Shown here one piece after another: positions 1-7,320 of a stretch of DNA of 13,533 nucleotides (position 1 is its first letter; each line of letters opens with the position of its first letter). Location of the stretch: positions 1 to 13,533 of the forward strand of contig CAXTCF010000113.1 of the NCBI GenBank assembly GCA_964242945.1. Reading direction: 5' to 3'. The DNA comes from Mesorhizobium_B sp964242945. GTDB taxonomy: Bacteria; Pseudomonadota; Alphaproteobacteria; Rhizobiales; Rhizobiaceae. The position numbers were made by a program, and so were the translations under genes. Below the pieces are notes generated by a model, which saw only the letters and a list, made by a program, of their open reading frames with translations, made no database searches and had not been told where the DNA came from.

Positions 1-278
1 TCGTAATCGTGCTGCCGATGGCCGCGCCGGGCCTCGCGGCAACCGCCCTTTTCGTGATGCTCGGCGTCTGGAACGACCTGCTCGTCGGCCTGCTCTTCCT
101 GTCGAGCCCCGACGTGGTGCCGATCACCACCAATGTCGTGACCTTCCAGCAGAAGTTCTCGACCGACCCCCAGATGATCTTCGCCGGCCTGCTGCTTTCG
201 GCCCTGCCGATGCTGGTCGTCTACGGACTGGCGCAGCGCTTCTTCGTGCGCGGCCTCTCCGCCGGAGCCTTTCGATGA
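1..278 (+). CDS. Carbohydrate ABC transporter permease, MalG type (C-terminal end only)
   Basis: Inner-membrane subunit of a binding-protein-dependent ABC importer. Only the last 91 codons are present; the frame is open to the left edge (first full codon at base 3) and ends at TGA 276-278. The visible part starts at the end of the cytoplasmic coupling (EAA) loop, with the hallmark LP followed by a membrane segment containing GVWND, as in MalG/UgpE-type permeases. A second and last membrane segment follows (around AGLLLSALPMLVVYGLAQ), then the typical tail FFVRGLSAGAF. The ATPase gene starts 19 bases downstream and a family 1 binding protein follows, so this is the membrane part of the same importer. 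A partner permease would be expected upstream, outside the window. The family is clear; the sugar or polyol carried cannot be read from this fragment. Confidence 0.9.
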   Translation, partial: VIVLPMAAPGLAATALFVMLGVWNDLLVGLLFLSSPDVVPITTNVVTFQQKFSTDPQMIFAGLLLSALPMLVVYGLAQRFFVRGLSAGAFR

Positions 279-297
279 CGCGGGAGGCCGCCGGGCG

Positions 298-1479
298 ATG
301 AGCGCCGTAAGCTTCGAGGCCGCCTCAAAAGTCTACAGTGACGGAACCGTCGCCTTGGACGGGCTCGACCTCGCGGTCGCCGACGGCGAGTTCATGGTGC
401 TGGTCGGCCCCTCGGGCTGCGGCAAGACGACGGCGCTGCGCATGGTCGCGGGGCTCGAGGATGTCAGCCGAGGCGCGATCCGCATCGGCGGGCAGGTGGT
501 CAACGACCTCGACTGCGGCGAGCGCGACATCGCCATGGTGTTCCAGAACTACGCGCTCTACCCCCATATGAGCGTGCGCGCCAACCTCGATTTTCCCCTG
601 AAATTGGCGGGCATGAGCCGGTCCGCGCGCGCGGAGCGCATCCGCACGACGGCCCGCGCGCTCGGCATCGAGGCGCATCTCGACCGCCGCCCCGGAACGC
701 TTTCAGGCGGCCAGCGCCAGCGCGTCGCCATGGGCCGGGCGCTCGTGCGCGAGCCGCAGGTGTTTCTCATGGACGAGCCGCTTTCCAACCTCGACGCCAA
801 GCTCCGGGTTCATATGCGCGGCGAGATCGCCTCGCTCCAGCGGCGGCTCGGCATCACCACGATCTACGTCACGCACGACCAGGTGGAGGCGCTGACCATG
901 GGCCACCGCATCGCCATCATGCGCGGCGGGGTGCTCCAGCAGGTGGCCGACCCCCAGACGCTCTACAACGCGCCGGCGAACCTCTTCGTGGCAGCCTTCA
1001 TCGGCTCCCCGGCCATGAACATCGTTGAAGCCGCGGTGCTGGCGACGAACGGGGCGCCGGAACTGGCGCTTGGGGACCAGCGCATCGGCATGCCGCATCT
1101 TTCTCACGCGGCAAAGCTCCGCGGCGAGGGTCCGGTCGTGCTCGGCATCCGCCCCGAGAGCCTCGCGCATGCGGCGCTGCCGGAGCCGGGCCGCACGCTG
1201 TCGGGCACCGTGCTCCGCCGGGAGTCGATCGGCTCGGACCTTCTCGTCACGGTGGGACTTGCCGGTGCGGCGGCGCTCTCGGCCGGCACGGCGGACCTCG
1301 CGCAGATCGAGGAGGAACGGGACGAGGCGGGGACGCTGCGGGACGGCGCGGGCATGGCGACGCTGACCGCCCGGCTCCCGCCCGACCTGCCGCATCGCCT
1401 CGACGACCCCATTCATCTCGCCGTGCCACCCGCGGCGATCCGCCTGTTCGACCCGGCCACCGGACAGGCGATCGCCTGA
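298..1479 (+). CDS. Sugar-type ABC importer ATPase (MalK/UgpC family) with TOBE domain
   Basis: Cytoplasmic ATPase that powers the adjoining importer, 393 residues. Nucleotide-binding motifs are complete: Walker A GPSGCGKTT (37-45), Q-loop Q83 in VFQNYALYPHM, signature LSGGQ (135-139), Walker B VFLMDEP (155-161), D-loop SNLD (163-166) and switch histidine H193 in YVTHD. The GFPSxxxN-type region (here IGSPAMNIVEA) and a C-terminal TOBE-like regulatory domain, with GIRPE near residue 282, mark the MalK/UgpC subgroup. The ATG at 298 is preceded by GGGAGG at 281-286; an upstream ATG at 275 hits a stop after eight codons. The protein is somewhat longer than the usual 350-370 residues because of an alanine- and acid-rich insertion at about residues 322-353, between TOBE strands. 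Such ATPases may serve several related importers, so substrate cannot be deduced. Confidence 0.95.
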   Translation: MSAVSFEAASKVYSDGTVALDGLDLAVADGEFMVLVGPSGCGKTTALRMVAGLEDVSRGAIRIGGQVVNDLDCGERDIAMVFQNYALYPHMSVRANLDFPLKLAGMSRSARAERIRTTARALGIEAHLDRRPGTLSGGQRQRVAMGRALVREPQVFLMDEPLSNLDAKLRVHMRGEIASLQRRLGITTIYVTHDQVEALTMGHRIAIMRGGVLQQVADPQTLYNAPANLFVAAFIGSPAMNIVEAAVLATNGAPELALGDQRIGMPHLSHAAKLRGEGPVVLGIRPESLAHAALPEPGRTLSGTVLRRESIGSDLLVTVGLAGAAALSAGTADLAQIEEERDEAGTLRDGAGMATLTARLPPDLPHRLDDPIHLAVPPAAIRLFDPATGQAIA

Positions 1480-1553
1480 TCCAGTCTTGAAAGCGTCAAA
1501 GACGTGGAGGGCGGCCGCGTCGAAACGAAAGCAATCAAAAGAGGAGAACGGTG

Positions 1554-2897
1554 ATGAGCATCTTCGAACAACGGCCCTACAGGCTTGGGGCGAACCGTCG
1601 CGACATTCTGAAAGGAGGTTTGGCGCTTTCCGCCGGCGCGCTGCTGCAAGGCACGCTGGTCGGCCGGACCGCCGCTCAAGGCGCCGGCCTGGTCTTCTGG
1701 GACTACAAGAGCCCGCCCGGATCGGCCGGCGACCAGTATTATCAAGCGGCGGCGAAGCGCTTCAAGGCGCAGTCGGGCATCGATGTGGCCGTCGAGTTCA
1801 AGAGCGCCGAAGGCATCGAACAGGCGGTGGCGGCGGCAGCCAATGCCGGGCAGGGCTTCGACAGCCTGTGCTGGTGGTCGGGCCCGACCGCGCGCAACCA
1901 GGCGAGCCTCGGCAACGTGATCGCGCTCGACGGCAAGCTGCCGGCCGACGTGATCGCGGCCAAGGCGGGGCTGGACGCGCTGCGCTGGAACGGCAAGCTC
2001 TATGCCGCGCCGCGCACCATCGGCACTTATTTTCTCATCTACAACCGCGAGCTCCTGCGCAAGGCAGGGGTTGATCCCGCGATCTTCCCGGCCCCCAACG
2101 CCGAGCCCATCTCCTGGGCCGACTTCATCGGCGTCTGCGACAAGGTCAAGGCGTCGGGCGTGGCGCCGCTCATGTTCGCCAACAAGGAAGGCTACTTCAA
2201 CGAGTGGTACGTCTTCAACTTCGAGGGTCAGAGCTTCGACACGGTCGACGAGATCGCCGCCATCAACACCGGCGGGAGCACCTGGAAGAATCAAGCCGTC
2301 TACGACGCGCTCGGCGCCTACCGCGAGCTCTACGAACGCAAGTTCTTCGTGGAAGGCGGCGACGTGGTGGCCTACGAGCAGCATGTCCGCCAGATGGGCG
2401 GAGGCCAGTGCGCCATGAGCGTCTATTTCGACCAGTCCGACGGCGCTTCGGCGGCCATCATCGAATCCTTCGGCAAGGAGAACCTCGGCTTCTCCCGGCC
2501 GCCGGCTTACCGCTCGGACAAGAAGCTCTACGGCCACTCGCCGCTCGAGCCCGACGCCGTCTACGTCGCTTCCTTCAGCGAGAAGCAGGAGGAGGCGATC
2601 AAATGGGTCTCCTTCCTGATGGGGCTCGACGAGGTCAACGAGCTCGTCAAGGCGCTGCAGCTCGCCCCCGCCGACGGGCGCTTCGACACCTCGCTGATCA
2701 CCGACCCGGAACTCGCGAAGCTCTACCAGGGCGCGGCGCAGAAGGGCTATGTCTACCCCTACACCTTCACCAACCAAACCACCTACAACGCCATCCTCCA
2801 GAACACCGGGCTCTTCCTCAGCGGCGGCATGACGGCCGAGCAGCTCTGCGACCTTCTCGACAAGGCCGACCAGGAACAGAAGGCCCAGCAGCCGTAG
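1554..2897 (+). CDS. Extracellular family 1 solute-binding protein, Tat-type signal
   Basis: Periplasmic binding protein that delivers substrate to the importer encoded just upstream, 447 residues from the ATG at 1554. The start is supported by GAGGAG at 1541-1546, seven bases ahead; an in-frame GTG at 1551 is directly adjacent and also possible. The N-terminus carries a twin-arginine-like motif (NRRDILK, residues 14-20), a hydrophobic stretch and an alanine-rich probable cleavage zone near residue 41, suggesting Tat export. The mature part opens with LVFWDYKSP and continues with the family 1 pattern AAAKRFKAQSGIDV and LYNRELLRKAG-type features (here LIYNRELLRKAGVDP). It follows the ATPase gene after 74 bases, consistent with one operon. 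Family 1 proteins bind mono- and oligosaccharides, polyols or glycerol phosphates; which of these applies is unknown. Confidence 0.93.
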   Translation: MSIFEQRPYRLGANRRDILKGGLALSAGALLQGTLVGRTAAQGAGLVFWDYKSPPGSAGDQYYQAAAKRFKAQSGIDVAVEFKSAEGIEQAVAAAANAGQGFDSLCWWSGPTARNQASLGNVIALDGKLPADVIAAKAGLDALRWNGKLYAAPRTIGTYFLIYNRELLRKAGVDPAIFPAPNAEPISWADFIGVCDKVKASGVAPLMFANKEGYFNEWYVFNFEGQSFDTVDEIAAINTGGSTWKNQAVYDALGAYRELYERKFFVEGGDVVAYEQHVRQMGGGQCAMSVYFDQSDGASAAIIESFGKENLGFSRPPAYRSDKKLYGHSPLEPDAVYVASFSEKQEEAIKWVSFLMGLDEVNELVKALQLAPADGRFDTSLITDPELAKLYQGAAQKGYVYPYTFTNQTTYNAILQNTGLFLSGGMTAEQLCDLLDKADQEQKAQQP

Positions 2898-2914
2898 CCT
2901 TCAGGATCAGGCAA

Positions 2915-2931
2915 CTTGAGGATCACTCAAG
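2915..2931. terminator. Candidate shared hairpin between convergent genes
   Basis: A perfect 6-bp inverted repeat, CTTGAG at 2915-2920 and CTCAAG at 2926-2931, with the 5-base loop GATCA. It lies 17 bases after the binding-protein stop and overlaps the last codons of the minus-strand serine hydrolase. Because it is symmetrical, it could act on both converging transcripts. There is no run of T on either side, so intrinsic termination is not demonstrated. Confidence 0.3.
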
Positions 2932-3966
2932 GGCGTCGGCCACGAGTTCGACGAACCGCGCAACGGCCGGTCCGTCTATCCAGCCCCCCACGGCCACCAG
3001 GCCGTGGTCCGGCTCGACCCAGACCGCGTTCATGCCGACGCCCGTGGCGAACACGGCGCTTGCGCTCGCAGCCGGAAAAAGCCGCCGCTCCGTGTTGAGC
3101 CACCAAAGCCCGCCATAGACGGGCTGCAGGCGGCAGGGCCCGAAGAGTTGGCCGAGCGCTCCGGCCGACAGGTATCGCTGCCCCTCGACCGCCCCGCGGC
3201 CCAGCACGAGCCGGCCCAGAAACGCGTCGAGCGCGACGGGAACGGCAAGGCCGCCGCCCCAATGGCCGCCGCCGACCACCACGGGGATGCGATGCCCCTC
3301 GATCTCCACCGTGCTTTCTTCGCCGTAGCCGTGCCAGGACCAGCAGCCGCGGTCGGCGAAGGGCGGCAGGCGCTCGGCCAGCACGTCGGGCAGGGCGCGG
3401 CGGAACAGGAGCGTCAGCGCGAGGCACAACGCATTCACGCGGATGTCGTTGTAGTCCCAGTAGGTGCCCAGCGGCCGATGGGGCGTCAGGCGCCCGAAGC
3501 GCGCGGGGTCGTCGGTCGGCGAGAGCTGGCGGTCGCGATCCACCGTGTCGGGAATCCCCCAGAGCGCGCCCTGCCACTCGCTCGTGTGCTGGAGGAGCTG
3601 CCGCCAGGTGACCGCGCGGTTCGCAGCCGAAGCGAAGGCGGGATGGTCGATGCGAGCCGCCACCGCCTCGTCAAGGCTGCCGATCAGGCCTTCATCGAGC
3701 GCCAGCGCGGCGAGAAGGCCGACATAGCTCTTGGTCACGCTGAAGACCATGTCGGCGCGGTCCCGATCTCCCCAAGCCGCGAGGATCTCGTCCCCGACCA
3801 CGATCACCCCGGCGGGTTCTCCACGCGGGCGCAGCGGCCCCTTCACGACATTCCAGGGCGACGGGTCGAAGGTTTCGCCTTCGATGACGGCGCGAAGATC
3901 GCGCGGCCACGGGCTCGGATGGCGCAGGGCATGCGCCACTGCGGCTTTGAAGCGTCCGCCCCTCAC
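2923..3966 (-). CDS. Serine hydrolase, class C beta-lactamase / NylB-like (S12 family)
   Basis: Serine hydrolase of the beta-lactamase/DD-peptidase/esterase fold, 347 residues, with no evident signal peptide and so probably cytoplasmic. The nucleophile motif SVTK is at 76-79 and the second motif reads YND at 172-174, where many relatives have YxN. A glycine-rich GGGHWGGG (232-239) is followed by a C-terminal strand containing FATGVGMNAVWVEP, which stands where the KTG-like motif would be expected. NylB (6-aminohexanoate-dimer hydrolase) and esterases share this plan; the real substrate may be an amide, lactam-derived compound or ester. The start is GTG at 3966-3964, whose last two bases overlap the stop of the upstream amidohydrolase (GTGA), so the two are probably translationally coupled and act in one pathway. 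The family is confident, the function is not. Confidence 0.88.
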   Translation of the reverse strand: MRGGRFKAAVAHALRHPSPWPRDLRAVIEGETFDPSPWNVVKGPLRPRGEPAGVIVVGDEILAAWGDRDRADMVFSVTKSYVGLLAALALDEGLIGSLDEAVAARIDHPAFASAANRAVTWRQLLQHTSEWQGALWGIPDTVDRDRQLSPTDDPARFGRLTPHRPLGTYWDYNDIRVNALCLALTLLFRRALPDVLAERLPPFADRGCWSWHGYGEESTVEIEGHRIPVVVGGGHWGGGLAVPVALDAFLGRLVLGRGAVEGQRYLSAGALGQLFGPCRLQPVYGGLWWLNTERRLFPAASASAVFATGVGMNAVWVEPDHGLVAVGGWIDGPAVARFVELVADALE

Positions 3967-5495
3967 GGCGTCTCACCCGCCGCCGGTCCGGCCGGCCGCG
4001 CCTCGAAGCGCGCCGCGTGCACGCCGGGCAGGGGCACGGCCAGGCAGCGGCAGAAGATGCGCCGCATGGCGGGCTCGAGCCGGGCGGCTTCGGCTTCCGC
4101 CGCTTCGATCGCGGGCAGGAGCCGAGCGTGCCTGGCCGCATTTTCAGCGGCCAGGCGGTCTTCGTCGATCGTTTGAAGCCGTCCGCCCGCCACCACGACG
4201 CGTCCTTCCACGATCACCAGGTCGACCGCCCCGCGCGCGTCGCCGAACACGAGCTGGCGGACCGGATCGTTGAGCGGGACGAAGGGCGGACGGTCCGATC
4301 GGTAAAGCACCAGATCGGCGGAGCGGCCGGGCTCGATGGCGCCGATCTCGCGCTCCAGCCCGAAGGCGCGGGCGCCGGCCGTCGTCGCCATGCCCAGCGC
4401 CTCGCGGGCGGACAGCCAGGTTTCGGGCAGGCCACGGAGCGCCGAAAGCAGGGGCGCCGCCGCCAAGCTCGGCTGCAACGAGACGGTCTCCACCGAACCG
4501 CAGCCGTCCGAGCCGAGGCTCACATTGACGCCGGAATCGAGCAGCGCGCGCACGGGCGCGGCGCCCGAGCCGAGCTTGAGGTTGCTCCAGGGATTGTGCT
4601 GGACCCCGGCGCCGGTGCGGGCGAGCAGGGCGATCTCGCGGTCGTCCAGCCAGACCGCGTGGATCAGCGTGGTCCCGGGCTTGAGGAAATCCAGCCGGTC
4701 GAGATGGCCCACCATGCTGCCGCCGAAGCGCAGCCGCGCGTCGGCCGCCTGGAGCCGGGTTTCCTGGACGTGGATCAGGACGGGCAGGCCGAGATCGTCC
4801 GCGCAGCGGCGCACCATGCGCAGGAGGTCCGGCGTGCAGCGCTGCGGGGCCGAGGGGCAGGCGACCGCACGCACGCGGCCGGTGCCGAGCCGCCGCGCGA
4901 AATCGCGGAACGCCGCGAGCTTGTCTTCGATCGTCGGCCGATCGCCGGACGTTTCCACGCCGCCGAAGAGATCGGCGGGAAGCTCTTCCCTCGCGAAGGG
5001 CAGGGCCTCGGCAAAGGGGATGTCGAACAGGGTCGGACCGATCAGGGCCCTGATGCCGGAATCCCGGTAAGCCTGAACGGCGGCGTCGAGATGCTCCGCC
5101 TCGCGCAGCGGATCGATGCCGACATCGTCGACGATGGTCGTGGTGCCGCTGGCCAGCGCCTCGGCGGCCACCGCCAGCGTACGCCAATAAACGTCGTCCG
5201 GCGTCAGCGGCAGCCCCCGCGCAGGCCGGACCGAGGTCATCCAGGCTTCCAGGAAACGCTTTTCGCTGCGGCCGCGGAAGAAAAGCTCGTGCGAGTGCTG
5301 GTGTCCGTTGATGAACCCCGGCACGGCGAGCCTGTGCCGCCCGTCGAGGACCACGCCCTCCGGCGCCCGCGCGGCTGGCGCCGTTACGGCCTTGATGGTC
5401 CCGCCTTCGATGAAGAGATCGACCAGATCGGTCCGGAAGTCCGCGCCGCGCAGGGCGCGGACATTTTGGATGGTGAAGGCTTCCGTGCTGGACAT
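3963..5495 (-). CDS. Metal-dependent amidohydrolase, TRZ/ATZ deaminase–chlorohydrolase type
   Basis: Amidohydrolase-superfamily enzyme, 510 residues, slightly longer than the usual 440-480. Metal and catalytic residues are complete for the mononuclear subtype: H65 and H67 in GHQHSHE after the beta-strand PGFIN, H242 in LIHVQET, H279 in LIHAVWLD, and D330 in SLGSDG. The C-terminal part has AFGLEREIGAIEPGRSADLV, the closing beta-sandwich found in guanine deaminase, atrazine chlorohydrolase (AtzA/TrzN) and S-adenosylhomocysteine deaminase relatives. Such enzymes hydrolyse C-N or C-Cl bonds, mostly deaminating N-heterocycles, in the cytoplasm. The ATG at 5495-5493 has only a weak ribosome site (CTGAAG). 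It is the first gene of a two-gene unit with the serine hydrolase and is divergent to the racemase-family gene. The substrate cannot be deduced. Confidence 0.9.
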   Translation of the reverse strand: MSSTEAFTIQNVRALRGADFRTDLVDLFIEGGTIKAVTAPAARAPEGVVLDGRHRLAVPGFINGHQHSHELFFRGRSEKRFLEAWMTSVRPARGLPLTPDDVYWRTLAVAAEALASGTTTIVDDVGIDPLREAEHLDAAVQAYRDSGIRALIGPTLFDIPFAEALPFAREELPADLFGGVETSGDRPTIEDKLAAFRDFARRLGTGRVRAVACPSAPQRCTPDLLRMVRRCADDLGLPVLIHVQETRLQAADARLRFGGSMVGHLDRLDFLKPGTTLIHAVWLDDREIALLARTGAGVQHNPWSNLKLGSGAAPVRALLDSGVNVSLGSDGCGSVETVSLQPSLAAAPLLSALRGLPETWLSAREALGMATTAGARAFGLEREIGAIEPGRSADLVLYRSDRPPFVPLNDPVRQLVFGDARGAVDLVIVEGRVVVAGGRLQTIDEDRLAAENAARHARLLPAIEAAEAEAARLEPAMRRIFCRCLAVPLPGVHAARFEARPAGPAAGETP

Positions 5496-5552
5496 GTACT
5501 TCAGGGCCGATTAATACAATCCGTCATACGATCGAACAGGCGGCAGCGTCAA
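5496..5552. promoter_or_regulatory. Divergent intergenic region, probable back-to-back promoters
   Basis: These 57 bases separate two divergent genes, so promoters for both are expected here or just inside the genes. It is the most AT-rich spot nearby. On the + strand TACAAT at 5515-5520 is one mismatch from the -10 consensus and lies 32 bases before the ATG at 5553; TGGACA at 5489-5494 resembles a -35 box, but its 20-base spacing is too long. On the minus strand TATTAA covers 5516-5511. No clear operator palindrome was found. The assignment rests mainly on gene arrangement. Confidence 0.4.
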
Positions 5553-6386
5553 ATGGGGCATCGGGCCGACCAGTCAGAAGCGACGACCCCGCGCCGCGAA
5601 CCCTTCGGCGCAACCGATGCGGTTGCAGGCGCTGTGTCACCGGTCCCCTTCGGACAAACGAGCCCGGCCCAGCGCATACGGCTCGGCATGCTGACGCCAT
5701 CCTCCAACACCGTGCTCGAACCCGTGATCACCAGAATGGCGGCGGGCCTGCCGGAAGTCAGCATCCACTTCGGCCGCTTCCCCGTCACCGAGATCGCGCT
5801 GAGCGACCGGGCGCTGGCTCAGTTCGACGACGAGCCGATGCTCGCCGCAGCAAACCTTCTGGCCGATGCGCGTGTCCACAACATCTGCTGGAACGGCACG
5901 TCCGCCGGCTGGCTCGGCTTTGCGCGGGACCGCGCCTTGTGTGCGGCCATTGAGCGGCGCACCGGCATTGCCGCCACCTCCTCGGTGCTGGCCCTCGACG
6001 CGCTTCTGCGCCGGGCGGGACTTCGCCGCATCGCCTTAGTCACGCCCTATCTCGACGCGGTTCAGGACCGCATCCTCGCCAATTTCACGGCCGAAGGCTA
6101 CGACTGCGTGGCCGAAAGCCACGCGCGCGAGCAGGTGAACTTCGCCTTCGCAGAACTCAGCCAGGAGCGGATCGCGGCCGAGATCCGCCGCGTGGCCGCA
6201 TCCCGGCCAGATGCCGTCATCGTCTTCTGCACCAACATGTGGGGTGCGCCGCTCGCTGAAACGCTTGAGCGCGAACTGGACATCCCCGTTCTCGACACGG
6301 TCGCAACCGCGCTCTGGGGCGCACTCTCCGCTGCGGGCGTGGACCCGTCAGGCGTGACGCGCTGGGGCCGGCTTTTCGCCTTCTGA
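5553..6386 (+). CDS. Asp/Glu racemase–maleate isomerase superfamily protein, single-Cys (AMDase-like)
   Basis: Cytoplasmic enzyme of the superfamily that includes Asp/Glu and hydantoin racemases, maleate cis-trans isomerase and arylmalonate decarboxylase (AMDase), 277 residues from the ATG at 5553. It opens with LGMLTPSSNTVLEP (44-57), the family signature. The first catalytic position, cysteine in racemases and isomerase, is glycine in NGTSAGW (G115-T116-S117). A tyrosine sits in TPY (Y166) and the second cysteine is kept (C226 in VIVFCTN). Spacing G115-Y166-C226 closely follows G74-Y126-C188 of AMDase. The N-terminal 40 residues are poorly conserved-looking; GTG at 5634 is an alternative start that would remove 27 residues, and neither start has a strong ribosome site. 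It stands alone, divergent from the amidohydrolase. A decarboxylase, an isomerase or a novel activity are all possible. Confidence 0.85.
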   Translation: MGHRADQSEATTPRREPFGATDAVAGAVSPVPFGQTSPAQRIRLGMLTPSSNTVLEPVITRMAAGLPEVSIHFGRFPVTEIALSDRALAQFDDEPMLAAANLLADARVHNICWNGTSAGWLGFARDRALCAAIERRTGIAATSSVLALDALLRRAGLRRIALVTPYLDAVQDRILANFTAEGYDCVAESHAREQVNFAFAELSQERIAAEIRRVAASRPDAVIVFCTNMWGAPLAETLERELDIPVLDTVATALWGALSAAGVDPSGVTRWGRLFAF

Positions 6387-6387
6387 C

Positions 6388-6403
6388 CGTCCGCTGGCGG
6401 ACG
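6388..6403. terminator. Candidate hairpin after racemase-family gene
   Basis: A 6-bp stem, CGTCCG at 6388-6393 and CGGACG at 6398-6403, with loop CTGG, begins one base after the stop codon. No T-tract follows. It sits in the 133-base gap (6387-6519) between two convergent genes. The same gap holds a second inverted repeat, GCGGCCG at 6471-6477 with CGGCCGC at 6492-6498, near the end of the minus-strand ATPase gene. Either could slow polymerase, but neither is a textbook intrinsic terminator. Confidence 0.28.
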
Positions 6404-6519
6404 CCGCCAAGCCGCATCCGGTGGCCGGCAGCCGAGTTCTGCCGAGGTTCCGATTGCCAGCGAGGGGAGGGCGGCCGCCTCATCGGCGGGACGGCCGCGG
6501 GACAAGAGGGGCGCAGCGC

Positions 6520-7320
6520 TCATTCGGCACGCCGGCTGCCGCGCTTGGCGGCCGCATCCAGCAATTCTCGCGTATAGGGATGCTGCGCCGCCGCAAATAT
6601 CGCCGCCTTTGCGCCTTCTTCAACGATGCGCCCGGCCTGCATCACCGCGATGCGGTCGGCGATGAAGCGCACCACCGCGAGATCGTGCGAAACGAACAGG
6701 ATGGAGAGCCCAAGCTCGATGCGCAGGCGCTTCAGAAGGTTGAGGATCTGGGCCTGAACCGACACGTCGAGCGCCGAAACCGCCTCGTCGCAGATCAGCA
6801 GCTCCGGCTCGCAGGCCAGAGCGCGGGCGATGGCAACCCGCTGGCGCTGGCCGCCGGAGAGCTGGGCCGGAAAGCGCTTCGCCAGCGGGGGATCGAGCCC
6901 GACGCGATCGAGCAGCTCTGCCGCGCGTGCCTGGCGGGTTCGCGGCGTGCCGAGGCCGTGCACGATCATCGGCTCCATGACAGCGGCAATCACGCTCATG
7001 CTCGGGTTGAGCGACGAATAAGGGTCTTGGAACACCATCTGGGCGCGTTTCTTCAACTGTTTGCGCGCTCTCGCGTCCAGCATCGCCGGATCGACGCCGA
7101 AAAGCCGGATGCTGCCCCCGGTCGGACGGGCCAGCCCAAGGATCGTGCGCGCCAGGGTGGTCTTGCCCGATCCCGACTCTCCCACTAGGCCGAGGGACTC
7201 GCCCCGGCCGATCCGCAGATCGACGCGATCGAGCACGCCCACCGACCTGCCGGAGCCGGGAAAGGCGACGCTGAGCTGCCGCACGTCGAGAACGGCGTCG
7301 GACGACATGCCGGCGGTCAT
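6520..7320 (-). CDS. Dipeptide/nickel-type ABC importer ATPase, DppF/NikE-like
   Basis: Second ATPase of the peptide-type importer, 266 residues, the last gene of the right-hand operon. Motifs: Walker A GESGSGKT (47-54), Q98 in VFQDPYSSLNP, signature LSGGQ (154-158), Walker B ELLICDEA (173-180) followed by VSALDVSVQAQ, which is typical of the F-type subunit, and H212 in FVSHD. The HPYTREL element of this family is near the C-terminus, but the protein ends soon after it and lacks the longer cysteine-containing tail of DppF/OppF; its length is close to NikE. The ATG at 7320-7318 overlaps the stop of the preceding ATPase by ATGA, favouring it over an in-frame ATG at 7308. It would work as a heterodimer with the gene upstream. 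Confidence 0.93.
   Translation of the reverse strand: MTAGMSSDAVLDVRQLSVAFPGSGRSVGVLDRVDLRIGRGESLGLVGESGSGKTTLARTILGLARPTGGSIRLFGVDPAMLDARARKQLKKRAQMVFQDPYSSLNPSMSVIAAVMEPMIVHGLGTPRTRQARAAELLDRVGLDPPLAKRFPAQLSGGQRQRVAIARALACEPELLICDEAVSALDVSVQAQILNLLKRLRIELGLSILFVSHDLAVVRFIADRIAVMQAGRIVEEGAKAAIFAAAQHPYTRELLDAAAKRGSRRAE

Noticed and set aside
1480..1553. Possible regulatory element in the 74-base gap between the sugar ATPase and binding-protein genes, including a GCGGCCGC palindrome.
   Set aside because: An 8-base self-complementary GC palindrome is expected at this base composition; no stable stem with loop or T-tract is seen, only a ribosome site before the start.
1413..2777. A 454-codon minus-strand open frame antisense to the family 1 binding protein.
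   Set aside because: Low-complexity V/D/G/R/L-rich translation without motifs; the sense gene has a clear signal peptide and family pattern.
4017..5552. Long + strand open frame running antisense through the amidohydrolase gene and in frame into the racemase-family gene (up to 789 codons).
   Set aside because: Composition is rich in R, G, A and Q with no family motifs, the typical antisense shadow of a high-GC gene. The recognisable racemase-type domain only starts after 5680, and the divergent amidohydrolase is fully supported on the other strand.
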